Source of the DNA: Enhygromyxa salina
GTDB lineage: Bacteria; Myxococcota_A; Polyangia; Nannocystales; Nannocystaceae
Reading direction: 5' to 3'
DNA: 64,000 bases
Assembly (NCBI RefSeq): GCF_002994635.1
Contig: NZ_PVNL01000117.1
Location: forward strand, 124,001-188,000
The position numbers were made by a program, and so were the translations under genes. How positions within the stretch are numbered: position 1 is the first letter of the stretch; every line of letters begins with the position of its first letter. The notes under the pieces were generated by a model. That model worked only from the letters and a program-made list of their open reading frames with translations, had not been told where the DNA came from and ran no database searches. Shown piece by piece: positions 1-13,799 of this stretch.

Positions 1-1218
1 AAGCGCGATCGTCTGCCCGCCGCGCCCCGCGAGCTCGACGGGCACGTGCGGCAGCAAGTAGCCGGCCTGCACGAACCACCCCATGCCGTTGCGCGGCGCG
101 GTGATCGGCAGCGGGACGCCCATGTCGTCGACCGCCGAGCCTGGGTTTCGCGTGCCGCGACGCCAGAAGAACTCACCGGTGGCTGAGAACCCCCGCAGCT
201 TGAACACGCCGTCCGCCACGATCTGGTGGATGTTGGTCGTGCCCCCGTCGGCGGGAAGGGCCCCGATCACGCTCCGATCGCGCGTCGCGTGATCGCTGAA
301 CGAGTACGCTGCCCCGAGCGCGAGCTTGGGCTTGCGCCTGCGCTCGAGATCGGCCTCCACGTACTCGTCGAAGCCCCCGAGCGGGAGCACCTCGAGCCGC
401 GCGACGTAGTCCATGCGAAGGTCGTTGATCGCCAGATTGTTGCGACCCTGGCCCATGTACAGACCCAGCGAGTAGCGAAACAGATCGAGGCCGCCGAGAT
501 CGTTCGAGAACAGATCAAAGCCGAGGTCACGCTCGAGCAAGAACTCGGACTGAACGGTCGAGCGATCGACGAATTGCAGATCGGCCCACGCCGCGATGAA
601 CTGCCGACTGTACTGCGGCTTGTATTGCCCGATGCGGAGCGAGAGGTCGCGCAGATAGTCGAAGGTGAAGAAGAAGTCGAAGACCGGCGACTGCGTGACC
701 TGGCCGTCCTGCATGCCGAGCCCGCGCGGGTCGAACACCAGCTGCAAGAAGTACTGGTTGTGGGGACCAAACACGTTGCCCGCGAAGAACAACGAGACAC
801 GCCTGAACTCCATGCCGTTTGTCAGGTTCGGCGGCGTGGTGGGATTGTGAGTGAGCGTGTCCCGCAGCTGCATGCGCAGCCACGTCCCCATTGCGAACCG
901 ACCGTCGGCGCTGCTGACGAGGACCCCGAGGTTCGGCCGGTACTCGACGCTGAGCCGCTTGTTGGGATCGGGCTCGTCGGGCGCAGACGCCACAGGCTCG
1001 CTGGGCGCGGGCTCGATCCCCGGCTGAGTCTGTGTGACCGGGTTGGGCGCGGGCTCGACCGGCTGCGCCGTCGCCGGCTCGACCGGCTGGGCGTCGTCGC
1101 CTGGCCCGACCGACGCTGGCGCGTCAAACGGGACGGGCTCGATCGGCGCGGGTGAGCTGGCGGGCGGCGCAGCGCCGAGCAAGCTGGCCAACAACGTGGA
1201 CCCTACGCATCCAACCAT
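1..1218 (-). CDS. Phosphate-selective porin O/P-like outer-membrane protein (3' end cut by window)
   Basis: I translated this reading frame from the complement; it stays open to the window edge, so the C-terminus is missing. It starts with a short hydrophobic leader (MVGCVGSTLLASLLG), then a Pro/Ala/Glu-rich spacer to about residue 75, then alternating aromatic/polar strands typical of a beta-barrel. RRVSLFFAGN and, further on, RIGQYKPQYSRQ match the OprP/OprO pattern in which an R-x-G-Q-x-K-x-x-x-S element follows an early barrel strand. Members form outer-membrane channels for phosphate or other anions. The ATG at 1218 is the first good start after an upstream stop-rich stretch and has a GAGGG about 7 bases upstream. 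It diverges from the activase operon across about 415 bases. Substrate specificity cannot be read from this sequence. Confidence 0.72.
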   Translation of the reverse strand, partial: MVGCVGSTLLASLLGAAPPASSPAPIEPVPFDAPASVGPGDDAQPVEPATAQPVEPAPNPVTQTQPGIEPAPSEPVASAPDEPDPNKRLSVEYRPNLGVLVSSADGRFAMGTWLRMQLRDTLTHNPTTPPNLTNGMEFRRVSLFFAGNVFGPHNQYFLQLVFDPRGLGMQDGQVTQSPVFDFFFTFDYLRDLSLRIGQYKPQYSRQFIAAWADLQFVDRSTVQSEFLLERDLGFDLFSNDLGGLDLFRYSLGLYMGQGRNNLAINDLRMDYVARLEVLPLGGFDEYVEADLERRRKPKLALGAAYSFSDHATRDRSVIGALPADGGTTNIHQIVADGVFKLRGFSATGEFFWRRGTRNPGSAVDDMGVPLPITAPRNGMGWFVQAGYLLPHVPVELAGRGGQTIAL

Positions 1219-1633
1219 CAGCTCGCCCTCGGTACGGGTCCGCCCCCGTCGATGTCAATGTCGCGCTGCAACTGTTCGAATGCGGTCGTGGGATCGCCTG
1301 ACGGCCAGCAAGCTGGAAGATCGGCGACCATGGGCAAACTGAGGCGTTTGATCGGCGGGATCTTGGCATACACCCAGTAGCAGTCAAGCGTTGGGTTTCT
1401 AACTTTTCGGCGACATTACTTCCATCCATGACAGTTGTCCGCACCACTGAAATGGCGCCACCCCAGCAAGAAATGCCGAGCACGAAAAAATTGCGCTGGC
1501 CGCACATGCGCGGTCACCGGTATAGAACCCGCAAGCCGACGTAGGACAAACACGGTTCCACCGGGCGCGCGAGTGCGCCCATGGAGCTCCCTCGGGGTGA
1601 GTTTGTGGGCATTTGTGGCCTCCTGGAACCGGC
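1219..1633. other. Intergenic region between divergent porin and activase genes
   Basis: About 415 bases lie between two divergently transcribed genes, so both promoters should sit here. The stretch is less GC-rich than its neighbours, with A-rich runs around 1485-1490. A TATAGA at 1521-1526 looks like a -10 box, but no -35 box lies at the right spacing: the nearest candidate, TTGCGC at 1491, gives a 24-base spacer. I see no convincing small gene or RNA here. Confidence 0.3.
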
Positions 1634-5254
<3,621 letters not shown>

Positions 5255-5284
5255 ACAATTCCCCACCCCAACTCTTCTTCCACG

Positions 5285-5337
5285 CAGCCATCACACCTTC
5301 GCTTCGCAGCCATCACACCTTCGCTTCGCAGCCATCC
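5285..5337. repeat. 22-bp tandem repeat, about 2.3 copies, between the activase and dehydratase-like genes
   Basis: The unit CAGCCATCACACCTTCGCTT+CG occupies 5285-5306 and again 5307-5328 without mismatch; a third copy begins at 5329 and breaks after about 9 bases. It lies in the 103-base gap between the stop of the activase gene and the start of its partner. It is not in a coding frame of either gene. Confidence 0.9.
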
Positions 5338-5357
5338 CTGCCACCCACAGGACCGCC

Positions 5358-7199
<1,842 letters not shown>

Positions 7200-7220
7200 T
7201 CTGGACGTCGTTCGGTCAAC

Positions 7221-7247
7221 GCGGCTCTCGGCGCTCGCCGGAGCCGC
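7221..7247. terminator. Possible hairpin terminator between convergent genes
   Basis: GCGGCTC at 7221-7227 pairs with GAGCCGC at 7241-7247, giving a 7-bp GC-rich stem with a 13-base loop. It lies 22 bases after the dehydratase-like stop codon, in the 165-base gap before the convergent symporter gene. There is no clear T-tract, so intrinsic termination is uncertain. Confidence 0.35.
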
Positions 7248-7364
7248 GGTTTCTCGGTGGGCCGGCCCAGCGCATCGTCGCTAGCCTCGCCGGGACCTCG
7301 TCAGCATTCAGAACTCGTGGGGGCCGCCCGGTCGTACCAACCCGCATGACCGTGTCCGCGTCCG

Positions 7365-8909
7365 CTACTTCGCGGCTTCGTCGAGCTCAGTCGCGACCTC
7401 GCGGAGCCGCTCCGCCCCCGCACGATCACCCAGGCTGACCACCACCCCGATCACGACCGACAACACCATCGCAGGCGGCAGCTCGCTGAGCTGCGCGACG
7501 ACGGCCCCAACCGCGCCGAGCTTCGGCACCACGAAGGTAAACAGCGGCACCGCCAGGAACCCACTGATCATCGCCGCCAGGGCCCCGCGCTTGGTCATGC
7601 CACGCCAGAACACCGACAAGATGATCGTTGGGCAGAACGTCGCCGCGATCCCCGACCAGCCGAACAGCACGTACCAAAACACCGACTGCCGACCCGTCAT
7701 CCCGGCCACGCCAAACGCGATCGCCAGCGCCCCCACGGCCAGCCCCAGGGTCACCCAGCGGCTCAGGGACACCAGCGCCTCATCGCGCAGCTCCGGGTGC
7801 AGGACCTTCTGGTGGTAGTCGCGGACGACCGCGCTCGCGGCCAGCACCAGCAGCGAGTCGACCGTCGACATGATCGCGGACAGCACAATCGCAATGAACA
7901 GCCCGACCAACGCCAGCGGCAGCAGCTGCTCGACCAGCTGCGGGAGCACGTTCTCGGCCTTCAGACCCAGCACCGCCTCGACGTCGTCACCGGGGCCGGT
8001 CAGCAAGTAGCGCCCCACCATCCCGGTCAGCACGGCGCCCGAGTCCGCCAGCAGGGTCCACGCGATCGCTACGCCCGCGCCCTTGTTGATCTCGCCCTCG
8101 TCGCGCAGCGCCAAGAAGCGCACGAAGATCTGCGGCGAGCCCATGAACCCCACGCCGATCGCAACCAGGCCGACCACGCTGAGCACGGCGCCCAGGCTCC
8201 ACGCGCCCTGCCCCGACCAGCTCAGCAGATTGGGCTCGATCCGGGTCAATCCCTCGCTCACGCTGCCCCAGCCGCCGGCGACCACAAACCCGACGATCGG
8301 CAGGCTGACCAGACCCAGGAACATCAGCAAGCCCTGGAAGATGTCGGACCAGACCACGGCCACGAACCCGCCCGACATGATGTAGATCAACACCACGACA
8401 AAGCCCACGAGCGCGCCGACATAGTAATTCCAGCCCAAGAAGCCCTCGAAGGCGGCCCCGGTCGCGTGGATCTGCGCCGACACATAGATCGTCACAAACA
8501 CCACGAGCCCGATCGCGGCGACCCGGCGCAGCAGCTGCGCGTCATCTCGAAATCGAGATTCCAGATAGTCGGGGATCGTGATCGAGTCATAGCGATCCGT
8601 GAGCCGCTTGAAGCGTCGCGCCATCAACAGCCACGCCCCCATCACGCCCAACACCTCGCCGAGCACCACCCAGAACGCCTTGACCCCGACGAACGCGCCC
8701 ATTCCCGTGAGCCCGAGCAGCAGCCACGCGGACTCCCCGGTCGCCCGGGCCGAGAACGCGATACCCAGAAATCCGAGGTTCTTCCCGCCCGCAAAGTAGT
8801 CGCGCATGTTCTTCATGCGTCGCGAGGCCGCCGCGCCAATCCCCAGGAGCACGCCCAGGTACAGCAGGATGCCGACTAGCTTGAAGATCGTCTCGTACGA
8901 TTCGCGCAT
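7365..8909 (-). CDS. Sodium:solute symporter (SSS family)
   Basis: This 514-residue integral inner-membrane protein has about 13 hydrophobic segments, the usual size and topology of the SSS/PutP family, which couples Na+ entry to uptake of a small organic solute. Family signs include an early YLGVLLGIGAAASRR helix followed by the DYFAGGKNLGF element, GESAWLLLGLTGMG in helix 2, and a conserved segment with AIMSTVDSLLVLAAS near residue 345. The substrate cannot be assigned; the best comparison would be with proline/pantothenate-type carriers. It is convergent with the upstream dehydratase-like gene and runs in the same direction as the kinase gene that precedes it by 64 bases. A second, distinct SSS symporter lies at 31345-32784. 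Confidence 0.88.
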   Translation of the reverse strand: MRESYETIFKLVGILLYLGVLLGIGAAASRRMKNMRDYFAGGKNLGFLGIAFSARATGESAWLLLGLTGMGAFVGVKAFWVVLGEVLGVMGAWLLMARRFKRLTDRYDSITIPDYLESRFRDDAQLLRRVAAIGLVVFVTIYVSAQIHATGAAFEGFLGWNYYVGALVGFVVVLIYIMSGGFVAVVWSDIFQGLLMFLGLVSLPIVGFVVAGGWGSVSEGLTRIEPNLLSWSGQGAWSLGAVLSVVGLVAIGVGFMGSPQIFVRFLALRDEGEINKGAGVAIAWTLLADSGAVLTGMVGRYLLTGPGDDVEAVLGLKAENVLPQLVEQLLPLALVGLFIAIVLSAIMSTVDSLLVLAASAVVRDYHQKVLHPELRDEALVSLSRWVTLGLAVGALAIAFGVAGMTGRQSVFWYVLFGWSGIAATFCPTIILSVFWRGMTKRGALAAMISGFLAVPLFTFVVPKLGAVGAVVAQLSELPPAMVLSVVIGVVVSLGDRAGAERLREVATELDEAAK

Positions 8910-8973
8910 GTGCGGCCCAGGCTAACACTGTCGTCAGCTGGGGCCAGGCGCCTGTGGGTGCGGGCTAGACCCG

Positions 8974-11895
8974 TCACTGCCGCGCGCTGAGCCAGGTCGA
9001 GACCTTCTCAATCAGCTTCGGCAGGCTCTGATCCAGCTCGGCCGCGGCGTCCTGTGCCTCGAGCATCGCGAGGCCAGCTTCGGCCTTCTCCAGCCCGACC
9101 TGCTCGTGCCCGAGACCCACCAACACCTGGCCAAGCAAAAAGTACGCGCGCCCGGTCTCGATCGGCTCGTCAGCGGCCTCGAGGGCAGTGAGGGTCGGCT
9201 CGAGTAACGCGCGCGCGCCAGCTAGATCCCCGCGCGCGAGCTTGATCGAGGCGACATCGAGCGTCAGCTCCAGGGTCTTGGGATCGGCGTCCCCGTGGAT
9301 CCGCCGGGTGATCTCGAGGGCTCGGTTCGCCAGCTCGCTGGCGGCTTCGAGGTCGCGGTCTTCGATCAGGTGAAACTGCTGGTCGAGCACCCCGGCCAGA
9401 CGCCTGCCTTGATCGGTGGTGTCAGCCTCGAAGATGGCGGCCGCGCGCCGCACGTATTCAAGCGCAAGCTCGACGTCGCGGGGCTCGACGGCGGTGGCCA
9501 GGTTCACGTAGGCCTCGCCGGTGTCGAGGTTGTCCGGCCCATAGCGCCGCTCGTAGACCTCCTGAACGTGGCGCAGGTGCGGCTCGGCCTCGGCGTGCTT
9601 GCCCAGCTTGATCAGCGAGATCCCAAGGTTGCTGCGGACGTCGATCGTGGCGATGTGATCGGCGCCGAGCTGCTGCGTGCGCATGGTCAGAACCCGCTCG
9701 AACTGATCCGCCGCCGCTTGCACCCGCCCCTGAACCAGATGGGCGACCGCGAAGTTGGACAGCACGCCAGCGAGCGCGGGATGGGTCGGCCCGTAGTGTC
9801 GCTCGAGGATCTTCAGCGCCCGCTGGAAGCTGGCCTCCATCTTGGCGTGCTCGCCCCGGACATACTCGACGCGTCCGACCGCAGCGATCGTCGGGACGAG
9901 CTCGATGTGGTCCTGGCCCAGCAGCTCCTCGCGCAACATCAAGCTCGCGCGCGCGGCCGCGTGTGCAGCCTCGAGCTCGCCGCGCTCCGTCAGCCCGCGC
10001 GCGCTGAACATCAGGAGCTCGCTCTCGAGCTTGGGGTCGCCGCCGAGATGTTGGATCCCCGCGGCCGCGATCCCCTGCCAGTGGTCGGCCTCGCGCAGCC
10101 GATGCTGGCGAGCCACCAACATGCCGACCAGGGCGATCGCAGCCTTGGCGAGCAGCTCATCGTGGCCGCTGGCGATCCCGGCTGCCACCGCCTGGGACAG
10201 GTCGTCCTCGGCGAGCTCGGGCTGGTCTAGGGCTGCCCGCACGCGCCCGCGCTCGTACACGGCTTCGGCCTCGATCGGCGGATAGTCGAGCGCTGCGGCC
10301 TGCTCCACCAGCGGCCCGGCGAGCGCCGCGGCGGCGTCCAGGCGCTCGGCCGCTCGCATCGCCGACACCCGCGCGAGCTGCCCGCGCAGCTGCTCGACCT
10401 CGGCGAGCACCTTCGGATCTTCGGGCGGGGCGACCCGCGCCAACAACAGCTTGGTGTCGCCGCAGCGGGCCACCCCAGGCAGCTCGGAGGCCATCCGTTC
10501 GACGTTGGCGAGCAGCTCGCGGTCGGGCTGATCGAGCAGCTCCGTCAAGCTTCGCAGCTGATGCAGGCGATCGCCGAGACACGCGACCTGCAGATCCAAC
10601 ATGCGCAGCGACTGCTGGTGGTGCACGTGGGTGGCCTCGCAGGCGTCCCGGTGCATCGCCAGCCACTCACCTGTGTAGGCATTGAGCGTGGACTCGAGCG
10701 CCCGCCAGGTCTGCGGGCCGTACTCGATCCCACTCGCGTCGATCGCCGCGTGGATCTCTCGCTTGCGGGCGCCGTCCCAGACATCGACGAGCAGCTGCTC
10801 GGCGGCCACACACGAGCGCGTGGGATCGTCGGCGTCATCATTGAGAAGCGCGACGCCCAGCCCCACGCCGCCGAGCACCACCGCCAGCGAGATCGCGGCC
10901 ACGCCCATGCGCCGCCGCTCCGCGCCGACATCACGGCTCAGCGCACGGATCAGCTCATCCATGTCGGCGTAGCGATCCTGGGGATCCCGCGAGAGCCCGC
11001 GCAGCACCACCTTGCGCAGCCAGCCTGGGACCTTGGTGCCGGCCGGCGGCTCGCGGACCTCGCCGTGGAGCACTTGAAAGGTCAGCGCCGCCACGTTCTC
11101 CCCCGCGTACGGCCGCTCGCCGTACAGCGCCTCGTATAGCGCGACGCAGTACCCAAATTGATCGCTGCTCGCGTCGACGACCGCGCCCGCGTGGGCCTCG
11201 GGGGACATGTACGCGGGCGTGCCCATGACCGCGCCCGTGACCGTCATCCGCGTGTCCAGGCTCGAGCTGGCCGCCGCTGGCGTCACCGGTTGGCTCGCCT
11301 GCGGGGGCTTGTCCGCGTGGCCCCGCGCGAGCCCGAAGTCAGCGACCAACACCCGGTGATCCGCGCCCAGCAGCACGTTGTCGGGCTTGAAGTCGCGGTG
11401 GATCAACCCTGCCTGGTGCGCGGCCGCGAGCCCTCGCCCGGCCTTGATCAACACCTCCAGCGCCTCGCGCCAGCCCGGCTGGTCGTCCTCGAGCCACTGC
11501 CCCAGCGTCCGCCCCTCGACGAACTCCATGGCCATGAACACCTGGTCCCCGAAGGTGCCGACGTCGTGGACGGTGAGCACGTGAGGGTTGGTCAGGCGCG
11601 CCATTGCCTGGGCTTCGCGGACCAGCCGCGTCGCGCCGCCCGTGCTCGTCGAACCGACGCCGCGCTGGGCGTGCAGCAGCTTGATCGCGACCTTGCGATC
11701 GAGCTCGGGGTCGTAGGCCGCGTAGACCTCCCCCATGCCACCCACGCCGACCCGCTCGAGCACCAGGTAGCGACCCAGCGCCGAGCCGCGGGCAAGCCGA
11801 GCTTGCGCGTCGAGATTGGGCGGCGCGCTCGGCTGTTCGGAGGGACCGTCCGCGAGCAGGGTCTGCTCATCACCCTCGCTGAAGGCCTTCGCCAT
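8974..11895 (-). CDS. Membrane Ser/Thr protein kinase with C-terminal TPR region
   Basis: This 973-residue protein has a complete Hanks-type kinase domain at about 43-320: glycine loop GVGGMGEVYAAYD, Lys72 (VAIKLL), HRD at 166-168 in HRDFKPDN, DFG at 186-188, and SPE at 231-233. One transmembrane helix follows (about 331-351, VAAISLAVVLGGVGLGVALL), so the remaining 620 residues should face the periplasm. That region is helical and ends in TPR repeats (about 600-960), probably for protein contacts. This is the common myxobacterial kinase-TM-TPR layout. It diverges from the LysR gene at 11979, leaving about 83 bases for both promoters, and may be co-transcribed with the downstream symporter. 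Confidence 0.92.
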   Translation of the reverse strand: MAKAFSEGDEQTLLADGPSEQPSAPPNLDAQARLARGSALGRYLVLERVGVGGMGEVYAAYDPELDRKVAIKLLHAQRGVGSTSTGGATRLVREAQAMARLTNPHVLTVHDVGTFGDQVFMAMEFVEGRTLGQWLEDDQPGWREALEVLIKAGRGLAAAHQAGLIHRDFKPDNVLLGADHRVLVADFGLARGHADKPPQASQPVTPAAASSSLDTRMTVTGAVMGTPAYMSPEAHAGAVVDASSDQFGYCVALYEALYGERPYAGENVAALTFQVLHGEVREPPAGTKVPGWLRKVVLRGLSRDPQDRYADMDELIRALSRDVGAERRRMGVAAISLAVVLGGVGLGVALLNDDADDPTRSCVAAEQLLVDVWDGARKREIHAAIDASGIEYGPQTWRALESTLNAYTGEWLAMHRDACEATHVHHQQSLRMLDLQVACLGDRLHQLRSLTELLDQPDRELLANVERMASELPGVARCGDTKLLLARVAPPEDPKVLAEVEQLRGQLARVSAMRAAERLDAAAALAGPLVEQAAALDYPPIEAEAVYERGRVRAALDQPELAEDDLSQAVAAGIASGHDELLAKAAIALVGMLVARQHRLREADHWQGIAAAGIQHLGGDPKLESELLMFSARGLTERGELEAAHAAARASLMLREELLGQDHIELVPTIAAVGRVEYVRGEHAKMEASFQRALKILERHYGPTHPALAGVLSNFAVAHLVQGRVQAAADQFERVLTMRTQQLGADHIATIDVRSNLGISLIKLGKHAEAEPHLRHVQEVYERRYGPDNLDTGEAYVNLATAVEPRDVELALEYVRRAAAIFEADTTDQGRRLAGVLDQQFHLIEDRDLEAASELANRALEITRRIHGDADPKTLELTLDVASIKLARGDLAGARALLEPTLTALEAADEPIETGRAYFLLGQVLVGLGHEQVGLEKAEAGLAMLEAQDAAAELDQSLPKLIEKVSTWLSARQ

Positions 11896-11978
11896 CGACC
11901 AATGGTACCCCGGCGCTGGGGCGGGCCAAGGCCAACGAGCCCGCGGCCGCGAGCGCCTGTGCCAACATGCCCGCAGCC

Positions 11979-12896
11979 ATGGAACTCAGCCAGCTGCGAG
12001 CTCTCATCGCGGTCCTCGACTCGGGATCGGTGCTACACGCCAGCAAGGCCCTCAAGGTCTCGCGTGGGACCCTGTACGCGCGGATGACCGCGCTGGAGGA
12101 GAACCTCGGCCTCAAGCTGCTCGTCAGCACCAATCAGGGTGTGATCGCCACGGACTACGGCCGACAGTTCGCCGCCGAAGCACGCGCGTTGCTGGCCACC
12201 GCCGACGCGATGGCGCGAGCGGCCAGGCGCCAGCGCGACGAGCTGCTCGGCGAGCTGTACATCCGCGCGTCTGTCGGCCTGCCGCCGCAGCTGCTCATGG
12301 TCCTGATGCGGCAGATCGGCAAGCGCCACCCCGAGCTCGCGGTCCGCTTCGAGATCACCCGCGACCCGGCCGCAGATCTGCCCGCGGACACGGACCTCGT
12401 CCTGCACTTCGCCCCGGCCGTGCCCGCGGGGCCGTTTCGTACCTTCGTGCTCAGTCGGTTTCCCGAGCACTTGATCGCCAGCACCGAGTACCTCGATGCC
12501 CACGGCCGCCCGCAGACGCTAGAGCAGCTCCGCGAACACCAGCTCATGAGTTGGTGCCCGCCCGGCGAGGACGGCTCGTGTCTGCCCTTGCTCGGGGGCG
12601 GCAGCTTCCCGATCACGCCCGACCTCGTGAGCGATCAGGTCTACGTGCTTCATTGTCTGGCCGCCGCCGGTCATGGCATCGCGCTGCTGCCCGACAGTCA
12701 GCCGATGCGCCACCTGATCCCTGGGACCCCGCGCGAGGTCGTGCTGCCAGATCTGGTGGGTCGTCGGAGCTCGCTGTGGGCGCTGATCCCCGAGGCGCAG
12801 GCCGACACACCGCGCAGCCAGGCCGCGGCGCGGCTGATCCGTGAGGTCTGCAGCGGCGTGTTCTCGCTTCACGTCGAGCAGATCCCAGAGGGGTGA
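11979..12896 (+). CDS. LysR-family transcriptional regulator
   Basis: This 305-residue protein has an N-terminal winged helix-turn-helix (about 3-62) starting MELSQLRALIAVLDSGS and containing KVSRGTLYARMTALEE, followed by a periplasmic-binding-like effector domain (about 90-295). I chose the ATG at 11979 because M-E-L-x-Q-L is the usual first turn of LysR proteins; an in-frame ATG at 11967 would add four residues, and neither has a strong ribosome site. LysR proteins usually control a divergent neighbour, which here would be the kinase gene, but the link is only positional. The recognition helix carries S-R-G-T-L in place of the more usual S-Q-P-A-V/L, a divergence from standard LysR proteins. 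The effector is unknown. Confidence 0.85.
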   Translation: MELSQLRALIAVLDSGSVLHASKALKVSRGTLYARMTALEENLGLKLLVSTNQGVIATDYGRQFAAEARALLATADAMARAARRQRDELLGELYIRASVGLPPQLLMVLMRQIGKRHPELAVRFEITRDPAADLPADTDLVLHFAPAVPAGPFRTFVLSRFPEHLIASTEYLDAHGRPQTLEQLREHQLMSWCPPGEDGSCLPLLGGGSFPITPDLVSDQVYVLHCLAAAGHGIALLPDSQPMRHLIPGTPREVVLPDLVGRRSSLWALIPEAQADTPRSQAAARLIREVCSGVFSLHVEQIPEG

Positions 12897-12941
12897 CGCA
12901 CAGACTCCTACGCGCGAGCCGTTCTCCGGCTAAGATCGGCT

Positions 12942-13790
12942 GTGCGCGCCTCGATCTCGACTGCCTTGCTCGTGTTCGTCGGCGCGTGCGTCGACAACCA
13001 GTACCCGCCGCTCGACCCTGCCGTCGACCCGCTCACCGAGGGTGAGTGGTACCGACCGACGACGACCACGACCTGGCAGTGGCAGCTGCAGGTCCGTGAA
13101 GGTCAGGCCGGGCTCAACACCAGCTATGCGGTCGACGTCTACGATCTGGATCTGTTTGACGTCAGCGCCGAGCAGATCGCAGCGCTTCAGGATCAGGATC
13201 GCCGAGTGATCTGCTATTTCTCCGCCGGATCATGGGAGGAGTGGCGCGAGGACGCCGACGCGTTCGATCGCGCCGACCTCGGCGCCAAGCTCGACGGCTG
13301 GGCGGGTGAGCGGTGGTTGAACATTCGCTCGCCCAAGGTCATGGAGATCATGCTCGCGCGCCTGGATCTCGCCGTGCAGCGGGGCTGCGACGGGGTCGAG
13401 CCCGACAACGTCGACGCCTACACCAACCACAGCGGGTTCGAGCTGCTGGCCGAGGATCAGCTCGCGTACAACCGAGCGCTGGCCAACGCCGCGCACACCC
13501 GGGGTTTGGCGATCGGGCTCAAGAACGCTGGTGATCAGGCCGTGGAATTGGTCGATTACTACGACTTCTCGCTCAACGAGCAGTGCCACGAATATGACGA
13601 GTGCGCGCAGCTCCAGCCGTTCACCCAGGCAGGAAAGCCGATCTGGAACGCCGAGTATGTCTCACCTGACAACCTCGCTACTGCGCAGGCCGCCGCGTTC
13701 GAGCTGTGCCCGCGCGCCGAGGCGGCGGACATCCGCACGCTGGTGCTGCCGCTCGAGCTCGACGACGCGTTTCGCGTCAGCTGTGACTGA
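12942..13790 (+). CDS. GH114-like endo-alpha-1,4-polygalactosaminidase-family lipoprotein
   Basis: This 282-residue protein begins at a GTG and has a lipoprotein signal ending in LVFVGAC, with Cys16 as the lipidation site. The mature part matches the GH114 TIM-barrel: W-Q-W-Q-L near the start, RRVICYFSAGSWEEWR, then CDGVEPDNVDAY with D150, E153, D155 and D158, the acidic cluster conserved in this family, and AIGLKNAG. GH114 enzymes cleave galactosaminogalactan-type polysaccharides, so a surface or secreted glycosidase acting on a galactosamine polymer is likely. Its stop lies 10 bases from the convergent stop of the next gene. The family assignment rests on motif recognition; the exact polymer is not known. 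Confidence 0.8.
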   Translation: MRASISTALLVFVGACVDNQYPPLDPAVDPLTEGEWYRPTTTTTWQWQLQVREGQAGLNTSYAVDVYDLDLFDVSAEQIAALQDQDRRVICYFSAGSWEEWREDADAFDRADLGAKLDGWAGERWLNIRSPKVMEIMLARLDLAVQRGCDGVEPDNVDAYTNHSGFELLAEDQLAYNRALANAAHTRGLAIGLKNAGDQAVELVDYYDFSLNEQCHEYDECAQLQPFTQAGKPIWNAEYVSPDNLATAQAAAFELCPRAEAADIRTLVLPLELDDAFRVSCD

Positions 13791-13799
13791 CGGACGTGC

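Noticed and set aside
226-1155. Long plus-strand open frame opposite the porin
   Set aside because: Composition (Arg, Ala, Val, Glu runs) is that of an antisense shadow; the minus-strand frame has porin motifs.
1521-1526. TATAGA as promoter -10 for the activase operon
   Set aside because: No -35 box at acceptable spacing.
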